DNA from: Clytia hemisphaerica
Taxonomy: Eukaryota > Cnidaria > Hydrozoa > Leptothecata > Clytiidae
Reading direction: 5' to 3'
Length of the DNA: 64,000 nucleotides
NCBI GenBank assembly: GCA_902728285.1
Contig: CACVBU010000910.1
Location: 928,691 to 992,690 of the forward strand
Part shown: positions 12,201 through 24,200 of the stretch, one piece after another
Position numbering within the stretch: the stretch's first letter is position 1
Layout of the letters: every line of letters begins with the position of its first letter
Made by a program: the position numbers and the translations under genes
Notes under the pieces: model-generated
Database searches by the model: none
Told to the model about the DNA's origin: nothing
What the model saw: the letters and a program-made list of their open reading frames with translations, nothing else

Positions 12201-15200
12201 ATTTAGGCATCTTCGTTAATAGCATGCTAATTAGTTTTTTAGTGATTACTACATCGTTAAAGGTTTCTTTTCAAACATATATAAGTAATAACACTTCACA
12301 TTTCTCATATTATATCAACAATCTGTGACGTGATAGGGAGAGTACAATTTAGTGATTGATTGATAGCTTTGGTATGTATTTGTTTATGTTTGATTTTTTA
12401 TTTCGAAGACCAGCTATGTCGAAATAACAAGACGTATGTCGATATTAGACGATTCTACGGTAATGGATAGAGGATAGGATTGATATGTAATCAATTTAGA
12501 GAATCGTTTGAAAAAAAAGATTGATAAGGGATCATGGAAGTATCAATACTCAAGATTTTTTAGAGCTCAGGGTACCTAAGGCACTCTCCAATGGTCTCTT
12601 GAGGTTGCGCCCGTTAACGTAAATGTTTTTTATGTTTTTGGAAGCGTTTCGATATAGAAAATGAGGTGGGGCATTGTCATATGGTCCAACTTGTTAAAAA
12701 ACCGAAAAATTTCGAAAAAACCTAGCTCGTTTGTTTGGATGGTGGACATTTACTCGTGGCAAAGAAATTCTCACCAGAAAAATCATCATTTCATGCTAAA
12801 TGTTACTTTGCCATGACCATGTTTCTTTTTGATAGCTTGGGCTGTTTTGAAACCAAAACAAACAAACGGCCCAAAGTTTATGCCTCAGGTTCTCTTTGTT
12901 TGACAGCCTGCACGGTCCACAAATTTTTGGGTGAAAAAGTTTAGAAATTATCTCTGTTATTTTTTAAATGTAAACTATACAAGCCGAAGCAAAAGTAAAG
13001 ATGGCTGACAAAACAGCCATTGATTTTGTATGAAGGTTTTGGGCTACACTGTCCTGAGGCTGAAACCCTGATTGGAAGAAGTCCTCCTATCCTCCCCCTT
13101 TAAAGCTTTTCTTGAAAAGTCAGATTTTTCCCTTAAGAAGGGGGGGGGGCTCACACAGGGTTAGACTATGTAATCACCATATCATGTTGAATAATTTAAG
13201 GTTTTGCTTTTACTGAAATTTGCCCTTGCATATATGTAAGGCAATCTATACATTACATGTCACAACAAAAAAACAACTGAGAAAGGCCACTGGATAGGTA
13301 AAAAAGTAGTAGTAGTTCCTATGTTTCCTAGGTGGCCAGTCTCAACCGGGCTTTTGTGTGTTGTCTACGCAATTGTAAAGAAGAGTAGACTGGGATGAGA
13401 AAGTTTTTTTTGCAGCCATCACAAATTTCTACAACCCTACCTAGGTGTGTCCAGGCAAAAAAAAATAAAAATTGGAAAACTATTTCACAAAGCATACAGG
13501 AATGAAAAATAAAGACAGCCCAATCTAAATACTTTCTACAATTATTTTTGTAGAAATTATTTTCAATGAAACAAGTTTTTTATTAAATCTTGTTTCAAAA
13601 GCTTTTATTCTTTGTTTTTAGATAAATTCATTGCTTTCAAGACCTTTCTGGATGGCAAATTCGACTCTCAAGTCCCTATGGAAAACATGTTTCAATACCC
13701 TATGCTGAAATCTTATGTTTCTAGCAATAAGGTTTGAATACTTTTTATATAATTTCCTTTTTCATTACTTTGAAGACTAATTCATGGTAAAAGATGAATC
13801 ATAGACAATAAAGACCATTACGTGCTCTGTCAACAACTTTGGTCTGTTCTAAATTTTGGATATTTTTGCGACAAACAAACAGGAAGTGGATATGAGAGAG
13901 AAGAGCAGCGAGAAAATTGAACCCTCTGAATCATCTGGAATTGGCCCTATCGCTGTATAGATACCTACTCTAGGATAGGGAAATTACCACGCTTACCAGA
14001 TACTGTTAATCCTGCGCTCGTGACACAACAGAGTTCTTAGTATAGAGACGACGCTACTCGAACTAAACGGGAAAACATATTAGGTTATGGGAGTCCTGAT
14101 TACTATTGATTACTATCAGCTTTAATATTGATGGCCATTTTGGTGCAATGAATGTTCTTTTCTCTACAGAAAGAGCTTGGGATGGTATTAGATCTGACCA
14201 ACACAGGTCGGTTTTATGATCGCAAAATCGTGGAAACTGATGGTGTTCGATACTGTAAATTGCAATGCAGAGGGTAATGCTATAACTTTCCTTACTTTTT
14301 AATAAATTCTTTTACCAATAGAAAATTTGATCCACCTGAATTGTAAAATGTACTCTCAAGAAATTCTTGAAATTCATTCTGATAACGGTTTTGTATAAAA
14401 AAAATTTTTTTTCTACTTCTCATGATGAATAATGAATTATGTTGTAAATTTGAAAATAGGTTCAAGTCCTTTTGCTCTGAATTTGAAAACATTCACATGT
14501 TACATACTTCTTTTTAAATGGAGACAAGCCTCTTTATTTTCCATCAACAATATGATAAATGTTTTGTGTTTGAGTGAGAACGTTGTTAATCCTGCGAGTT
14601 CAGGCTGACACTCAAGAGTATTGACCTTAAGGCTGGTGTAAATCCTTTTTGTTTTTGCTGCGGACCTGATTCAGCAAAGCCTAATGGGTAATCAGGACCC
14701 TGCGCGCTAATGACGACTTATACTATTGGTCCGATGTTTTGAAAATTTTTGAAGATTATTGCGTCTAGCCAACAGAAAGCCATAATACACGTAATGGAGC
14801 CGCACTCAGTCCTGATTATCCATGATCCATTTTGACAGTGAAATGGCCTATTCACAGGGCTGCTGAAATCTCAAATTTGCAGCTTTTTATATCTCCGTTG
14901 GCTTTCATAATCACCCAAATCTGAATTACAATTTTATCATACTCATTTTCCATCTTTTTTACATTCAGACATGGAGAAGCACCTAATATCGACCAAACAA
15001 AAATCTTCCTTCGAATTTGTGACAACTTCTTTCAAAAGAACCCTAACAAAATCATCGGTGAGTTCTTTAAACAATTCTGCAGGGGATATCAGATTGGCTG
15101 CAGACTCTCGAAATCCTTGAAATGTCCTTGATTTCTTTCCTATCCGTGAAATTTTGGAGACCCTAAAATTATGAAGGTTTTCTGAAGACTCTTGAACCAA

Positions 15201-18200
15201 GAAATGTGCACAGTTAAAACTCTAACTAAAAGGGAAGATTTTAAATTTAAAAATGCAAAACTATCCCCATTACTTGAAGTAAAAAGAATGTAAAGATTGG
15301 ATTTCTATCACTAATTTTAAAATGCAATCTCCTTTTGAAAAAGGGGCTCAAAATTTTTCACCTGTGACACGAGATATACATAAACTCCTCTGTTACTTGA
15401 GCATTTTTGAACTTTTTGAGAAAAAACATATACCATATACCCCCTGTTAAGGAGGTTCATTCCCATTCCAAAGTGGTGATGTTTGATATGTGATGGAATT
15501 CCATAGTGATATACAAAAATCTTTTACAAAAATACAGCATTATACGGAAAAAATTGCCTGGAATTCCAGGTGGTTACATGATTTCCAGCCATCAAGGGTT
15601 GGCAAGGGGTATTAGTTTTTTTTCTGTATAATCCTATTTGAAGCTGAAGATTTTATGTAAAAATGCAGGCAAATTTTCAGGATTTTGAGCTGCTACAGTT
15701 TTTATTTTAAAGATTGAGTTTGAATTCAGTTCGAAGAACAAAATAATCAACCCATGCTCTGTTAATTAGTTGAGAACTATTAAAACACAAAGAATTAACC
15801 TCAGAATGGGCTTTTTCTGTTAATTAAGGGCCTAGAACATCGAATTTTTGTCATGATTATCTTGGCTCATGTACAAAAATTTGGACTAAGTTTCAAAATT
15901 CAAGCAAAGATTGAGTTTCTGCCACTGCTATCCGGTAGCAGAAAAGGCCTGGGAATTTCCCTGAAATGCTATAATGCTAAAATTTTACTAGCATTTCACC
16001 TTTGAAATTGAGATTCGTCATTTGTCATACAGAGGAATATTCAATGTTTTCCTATGACAAAAAGCCCAATCTTAATACAGAACAGAATTGAAAGATTTTC
16101 AATTTTCCAAGGCACTTGTTTGAGATGGACCTCTCTCTCTCTCTTTACAAAGGTGTTCATTGTACTCATGGCTTCAACAGGACAGGCTTTCTGATTGTCT
16201 CTTATCTTTGCGAGACTGAAGAATGGAGGTATGAATTAATTCTGTTTTATTTACAGTTGATGGTCTCTAATTCGACATTCTACTATTCGATACACTCAAT
16301 TATTCGATATTATTGAAAGTCACCGTCAACAAGAAACTCTTACAAACAAAGCTCTACCATTTTCGATACGCTCCATTATTTGTTGAAAAAAATCCAATCC
16401 CCTTGAAAATCAAATTAGGAAGCGTCAACTCTGTAATTTTCTTTTAGTATTTTCCTTACAAAATCCCACGCCCTTGTAAAAAAGCAGATTTATAAATGTA
16501 AAACTTTAAATTATTTGATAAATTGTTTGAATTGGATGAAATTGTTCAAAAGAAAAACAGCAGTATTTTCAAATTGATGTCTTCATTCAAATTCAATGTT
16601 CTTCTTTTCATATTTTTAGTGTGGATGCTGCCGTACAATATTTTGCCAAGGTAAAAAGTTAATAATTAATAGTTATCAGCCAGTTGCGAGTACAATACAA
16701 GAAATATTTTACGAGTTTCGAGATTTTTCTGTATTGTACATGAGCTTGCGTCTGATAACTGCTTTATCGGTGACCCAAAAAATGCACTTTTTGTAGCAAG
16801 GTGAGGTTAGATTGAAGCTACCGCTACAATGCAACAACATCTTTTCGTCAATTTATATTTTGTACATGTAAAATACAAGATATATTGTACTCTTTTTTTT
16901 AACCAATCAGATTGCTGATATTTTTACGACTTCCGATAAAATCTATTTTAAGACTCATTGTGTGAGAAGAAAAGTTTATCATGGGGAGCATTTCAAATCT
17001 TGCTTCCTTTGTATCTAAGTTAGCAGGAATAGCATATCACCGAAGGTGGAAAGTCTATCACACAGATATCTTATATAAAACACTAGATAGAGCTACTCCG
17101 TCCCTAACTGAAACAAAATAATTGGTTGGTTGGTCGTTGCTTGGGAAATACAGAGTAGTAGAGTAGCTCTATCTAGTGATTATTATAATAAGATTATAAT
17201 AAGATATTTAAAATGGTCTATCGTCATGCTTCCCTGGAAGAGCTTCAGCTTCAAACACAGTCCATCGTGGTGTAAATCTGCGATCGAAATCGTGACAGTG
17301 TTATCCAGATGGATAGATGAATGTACAACGAGTTCATCGCTCTATGCTCTAGCAGAATATATCAAACTCATAAAAATTAAATGTTAAAAAGCAATGTTCA
17401 TAAAAACTGTTTCAGTGTCGACCACCCGGCATATACAAACAGATGTACTTGCAAGAACTTTTCCAACGCTATGGTAACGTCAATGACACGCCAAAAGCAC
17501 CAGAGTTACCTGAATGGTGTTTCGATGAAGAAGATCAGAATGTCAGTGATGATGAGGGTGATGGCGTTGAACGAGATGATGAGACGGGCGGGAATGAAGG
17601 GCGGCAACCTAAGAAAATGAAACGAAGGCCGTATAATGAGGTAATCTTTTTTATAAATTATTATTATAGGAAAGAGTTTTTTAAATGTTTACTGATGTAA
17701 GTTGTAGAATGTCACAACGAATCTCTATATTTAAAACGTTCCGTCTCCAGAAAGAAATTTAATATGATTTGCTTATAATCTTTATTATCATTTTTGTTTA
17801 GAGCTCTTGATGCATTTGCACCACTATTGAGTAGTGCTACTATTAAGTTTTTGGTTGGCCGGGGTTGAGAAATTGTATCCAGGGTCTATGTAAATATTAG
17901 TGACGCTAATAAGGGCTACTTACAATTCTTACTGAGAGCGTGGTTAGAAGGTCCTTTGTTTGCATAACATCGGCTGTTAATGTTACTAATACTTCTCTTC
18001 CAGAACGCGAAATTTTGCGAGAATATTCCCTTGGAGACAGTGAGTGCCCGAGGTGCAGAGAGGATACAAGATATTTGTGATGAAATGCTACAATGGAATA
18101 GGTGAGAGGTTTTCGTTAATATTGCAGAGGTTCTCGGAAGTGAACTTGATTATGATTCGTCAACTTTTCAGGGTTTTCAATGATCCTTGAGCCAAGGCTA

Positions 18201-21200
18201 GTTGTCCAATGAAAATACTTTGTCTTCAGAATCACTTTCGAACAAAACTTCAATGCTTCAAATGAAAATACACTTCACTAGTAATTTCTTCCGGCTTTAA
18301 AGAATAATATGTTAAAAAAATCAAGTTTCGAGCCAAGTACACTTTGTACTATTATACATACATAACTAGCAAAAGAAACTAATATTAATCTCCGAGCAGA
18401 TTCTGATATTCCGCGCATGACACGTATTCACTCTAAAGGCCATGGCTCCGTAAAAGAATCAGCCCAGGTTGGCGCAACGCTTTGATCTTTTTTCTTCAAG
18501 ATTTAAGATGAAAATTAAATGAGCTTTTTAGCGCGGTGATTGGCTGAAAAGACAACAATAGCACCAAAATCAAACGTCAATCTCATACGTAAACAATACA
18601 TGAACATTAGAACAAGAAAAACAACGCATTTTGTATTGTTTTGACTGAACAACCAGTTCAGATCATCACATTCGCCATATCAATAAGTTTTTAGCGACCG
18701 ATGACGAGATGTAGATACTTGAAGCTGGTTTCCTTCTTCTAATGAAGAACTGTCTTTCAAAATCTTTGTGTACTTTTAGAGGCAACTTTGGAGGAAGTCA
18801 ACCTGTGTCGATGGATAGAAAAAATGTAGATTTTATACAACAAAAGCCTTACAGAGTAACATGGAAAGCCGACGGTACAAGGTATACTTGTACTCTTTTG
18901 CTGGAGTCGTTTATAATTCGTGTTCTATGATAATACTAATTATACTACTATGATAATATTGTTTTTTCTACTACATCTAAGTTAGTCGTCTTACATTATG
19001 TATCATAGTTCATCCCTGTCGCTATAATAGTAAAGTGCATACTTGTTCTTAAACTAGACCTACCACGTGATATTACAACCCTGTCTCTTGATCGAACACC
19101 CCTGTCTCAGTAGATCAGATCCGACTACAATCAGTGACAAAATACTTGGCACAAAGGGAAATTCCCCTCGAAATTTTATAACCACAAACAATTTGGAAGC
19201 GCTCTAAATTAGGTTGGAAGGATAGAGTTTTAACTCTGAGTTTTAACGCTAGACTTAAGATGGTCCAGTAGGGCTTGAAATATAGCCTAGAAACCCTTAA
19301 ATCCCTCCCAGATCGAAAAAATCGATGAAATCAAGTTGAAAGCCCGAAATTGACATTCTCGCTCGAACTTCAATTTTTGAAAAAGGGTAAAATTGCCAAT
19401 ATATGGCACTGATTGTAGTACCTATTTCGGCTCATTATGGTACACCTATGTTTCACGAGACTAGAGCTTAATTCATTCAGGTGATGTTTGCCCCATTTGG
19501 TTTAAAGCATGAAGGTCTAGAGAGGTATCTTCTATTTGAAACTTAAGATTGCGCCTCACCTTGGGACGACAGATTGAATCTAGCCCTTTATTTACTTAAG
19601 CGGTAAACTTTTCCAAATTTTGCAATAAATTTTATTTAAATTCGGCGTTTGTGTAAAAACCACGCGAGTCACGCGTTTCGGACGGAAAACAAGTAGCTTC
19701 ATTTACCATCCAAGAGTTTATCCTTTTTGAACTTTATGCTCGCTGTACTTGTTAGTTAGAGTCGATATTCGATAGCGCAGTAATCTATGACTTTTAAGCA
19801 GTTTTTCGAATGTTTTCTTTCATCGGGTCCATGGCCAGCTGACTCGGTTATCTTAACTTAACTTGAAATTGGATAGAGCGGGGATTCGAACTGCGAACCC
19901 CTAGTTTGAACCACAGACGCCTTGACCACTCCGCCATCGCTCCTTAGACCGAGCGTTCACTCTAGCCTGAACTTATTTTCTGCATTATAGGTACATGATG
20001 CTGATTGTAAAGGAAGGAGAAGTTTATTTTCTTGATCGTGATAACAGTGTGTTTCTTTCGGATAAATTCTTTTTCCCGAGACGTAAACAACCAGAAGAAC
20101 ATATCTTTGATACACTGGTTGATGGAGTGAGTCTTTTTCTTTGTTTCTTTTCTTAAACAGTCGCATGGGCCACTGGGATACTTTGAGAATGAAAGGTGCG
20201 AAAATGAAAGGATTCTTGTAGCGAAGAAGATCGATTATGGTGTTAGTCTTTTTCCGTCTTTTAGAGCTTATGATTCCTTCTTCCTTAAATTGCTTGATTT
20301 ACCATCGTTATGAAGGATGGTCAGTGCTCCAATTTCAATTGGCAGGTAGTTTTGGGAGCGTATTGAAAATAATTTGAACAGGGCTATTAGGCCCAAAGCA
20401 GGGGTTCTAGGGCGGCAGAACCCCCTTGCAAAATCTTGAAATCTGAAATGATCCTAAGATAGGCTTAACTACAGTAAACACCCATTTTGATTTAAAAAAG
20501 GAACAAAAGAAATGTAATTAACATGATTAAAAATTAGCGAAGCCTTTATAGCCTTCAAATTTTAACCAGGCAAAGTTAAAAAAGTAAGCTTCGGAATGAC
20601 CGATAAAAACTACGAGAATGACCGGTAATTACCGGTCACCAGCCGCTATTTGCAGTACTGATGGTCATCCGCAGTAATAACTGGTAACAAAAATACATAT
20701 TCCGCCTTCTTGATAAGGGTTTTTCAATAGAGGCAATCCCTTACGAAGACCTAACATTTGCTTCCATAGTTACGTTACTTAGTCAATTTGAAAACTCTCT
20801 TTTTCAAGTGCACCACATTAATTTAAAACGGTCTGGAGGTTTAAGCTTTATTTGTTGTTTTCAGGAACTTGTTATGGACAAAGATGAAAAAGGAAAACTA
20901 CATCCAAGATATTTAATATATGACATCATCAAATTCGAGGTACCAGTCGGCCAACTTTACTTTCTGCTGTAAGATTTGGTGATATTCATTACGTAATCTC
21001 TTTTTTCATATGAACAGCTCTTGATCACCTATACGACTGCTCTCTAACTACTGGACTGGATCAGGTTTCCCATATAAAAAGAAGCGTGTCCAGTTTTAGA
21101 GCTGACTAGTCCGTCATCTTGTTTTCAATTCTGGTCGTCAACATAAAATTCAACAGATTCGAATGTTTTGAAATAAAAACGTTCGAAAATCTAAGATAAA

Positions 21201-24200
21201 TTAGAAAACAACATGTTGGAATAGTCTCAACTTCAAAACGGACACACCTAGGAGAAACCTTGAGCTGTTAGCCTATTTTGTATGTAAAGGAATTTGATAT
21301 ATGTGGCCCATACGAATATAATTGTGCAGAGAAGAAAACTCTTTAGTTGATCAACACTTTGAACTTTGTAATTCAGGGACAAGATGTTGGACACACAGAT
21401 TTGGATCGAAGATTGCTATGCATCGATAAAGAAATCATCAAGCCAAGAGCCATCGGTGTATGATTTTTCATTCAACTATTTAATTACACACTTTTTATAA
21501 GAACATTCAATTTTTGAAGCCTTTGGATGTCTCAACTTTTTGAGTTTTGAAATGTTCTTGAAATGTTCTAATCTTCACCATTTTGTGCGTATTTTTGTCC
21601 ATTTTCTTAAGAAATTGGCCGTCTTAGAGTCCGCGAAACCTTAAAATATTCCTAACTTATTCTTAATATTTCAACCATCGAAGCCTTATGTTCTTACATA
21701 GTTTGCTCTTATAAAAAACGTCTATGAAAGGTCGTTTACCCATTTTCGAATGCCGAAATGCCGTAACTTTAGATCTTGAAGTAATTAGTTTTAGGATAAA
21801 TACCCAAATTAAGAACACTCCTGTCTCAACCAAGTGAAATAATATTATATTTCATTCGGAATCATGTTCATTCGGTAGTGACTGGGTAGCTCAGCCGGTA
21901 GAACATTCGCCTTACAATCCAAGGGTTGTGGGTTCGATCCCGGGTCATCGCCAACTCAGCGAATGGATAGCTAGACTGGGTAATCTGTTCTAGGCGGTAA
22001 GTTACTGGGAGTCTAGAGTAGGTGTGACGCTCCACCTCAGCATTCAACTTCCCAGGTCTAGCGCAAATAGAAAAGGCGATAGACTTTCTCACTCCTAGCT
22101 CCACCAACAGCCACAAGATGAATATACTTACTTTTTACCCTACGGTGTTTTTAGGTTCAATCAGGTCGTGTTGACAAATCCAGTGAGCCGTTCGGTATTC
22201 GTAAGAAAGCTTTCCATGCTGTAGAAGGTGCCCAAAAGGTTAGAGTTCAGGGTTTTGTTTCTGTGATGCTTGAGAAAAATTTACACTAAGATTTTGTCAT
22301 TTAACGTCGAAATTTGTCTAATGTGGTAAGGATACGTCCAAATCCAAGAATAAAACCTGTTAGACAATTAAGAAGAAATTTTGGCGAATTTAACCGAAAT
22401 TCGTCAAGTCAAATTAAATTAACGCCAAAATTAATCTTTTCGACCACCCGCCAAATTCGAATAATTTTATTCAACCCTCAAATTTGTGCTATTTCGGGCC
22501 TTCAAAAAAGGTTTTATTGGCTTTTCGCCAAAACATCCTTATCCACCAAATTAAATTCCCTGTGAAAAAACGTCCATTCTCGCCAAAATTTCTTTCTATG
22601 CTGAGCACGTCATGTTCGATTACATTTTGTATTAAATGTTCTATATCTTTAATTTCAGTTAATGGACGAAATTATGCCGAAGATGCCGCATGAAACCGAC
22701 GGTTTGATCTTCCAACCTCTTCTTGATGTACGTAACCTCTTTTCCATACAAACAGACTAATTTCTTAAGATTTGGGTTTTCTCGAAATACCTTTACGGCA
22801 GTTTAACAATGATCTTTCTTACCCGAAATTTAGATTACCAGTTTGCATCTTTTATAGTACCTTTTTTTATAAGAAAGTTTATCCCGCATCAGTAAGATTC
22901 TAACGATTTCATTGGTCAAAAGACATCACGTGGAGGTGGGATATATACCGTATCTGTCTCCCTCACGTTCGATTGAGAAAAAAAAGAAGACATTGCATAT
23001 TGACGAATGTGCTTTCGAATGTTTTGATCAAAATTCGAATGTTTTGTTTTGAAAATAATTGAAATCGAAATTGAAATGGTCGGGGTTGAGAAAGTCAACA
23101 AACAGAAAATCTTCAAAGTTATTTTGATTTTTACTTTTCTTGAGTTTGTATGGATACAGCACGACTTTTAATTGCGATGTTATAAAATGCAACTTTCATG
23201 GATCCCACTTTCACTGTTTGATTTACTTTGTAGCTCTTTGATGTAAGTATCTACTTGATGGATAGTTCTGAATTTTGTTCGTGCTTTTGGAAAAGATGAA
23301 GGGACTTCAACGGGATAAATCCGTTGCACGGTCGTCTCGAGGTGGGATACGGAATATACAGGGATCAGTAAAACCGTATTGGGACTCGGCAAGCCCTGCC
23401 ACCAATACGGTTTTACTGACCCTGTATATCCCGTATCCCACCTCGAGAAGACCGTGTAACTAATAGTCTTCCCCTATATCAGGCTCGCATTATGTATAGC
23501 ATTCTATTGTTCTTAGACAATAGAGCTATTGTTTAGGTACCAAAAATTGAGGCTGCATATGCTTACAAACGTTATGCTTATTGAAAAAAACATGTAACAC
23601 TTTTTAACCCATTTGGTTTTCTCAAACGGCTACCGAAGTTCCGTCGTGGAAATTAAATACTATTTTGATTTTTTTTGATTTCGCCTCCTGTCGTAATATA
23701 ATTTTTTTAAACCTAAAAAAATAACCGATCTTATTCATAAACTTCACTGTTAAAAGTTCTTTCGTCTCAGCGAAGTATATATATTTAAGTATAAAGAGGC
23801 TTGCTTTTCTGTCTCAAAGTTCTGCATCATTCACAAGTTTCAAAAACATGTGCTTATTTCCTGTGTAAAATCCATTTTAAATTTCCGTCGCAGACAAAAG
23901 AACCTTGCTTTGACCACTTCAATTTGTCTAAAAGATTTTATTTTTGCTTGAGTCCCGTTTCATATCAGACACAAATTTCTTATCAGGACAGTGTCTGCCT
24001 AGTTTTATATTAGGCTAATCTAAGCGAAAAAATGTTTTTCTTTTCCTCTTTCTGACCAATCTTGCTCCACATCCGTATCAATTCAATGCGAAAAAGCTTG
24101 TAAATCAAAAAGGATAATTAAGTAAACGATACCACGCTTATTTAAAAAACAAAACCTTTAAAACTGTTATTTTCTACACTTTTCAGCCGTACGTACCTGG

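Noticed and set aside
12735..12944. 69-codon frame in intron 1 of the capping-enzyme gene
   Set aside because: No homology I recognise, lies inside an intron, and the first exon splices cleanly past it.
21877..21952. A functional tRNA-Val (TAC loop)
   Set aside because: The anticodon stem has at least two mismatches and the D stem one; a SINE body follows. Better explained as a SINE head.
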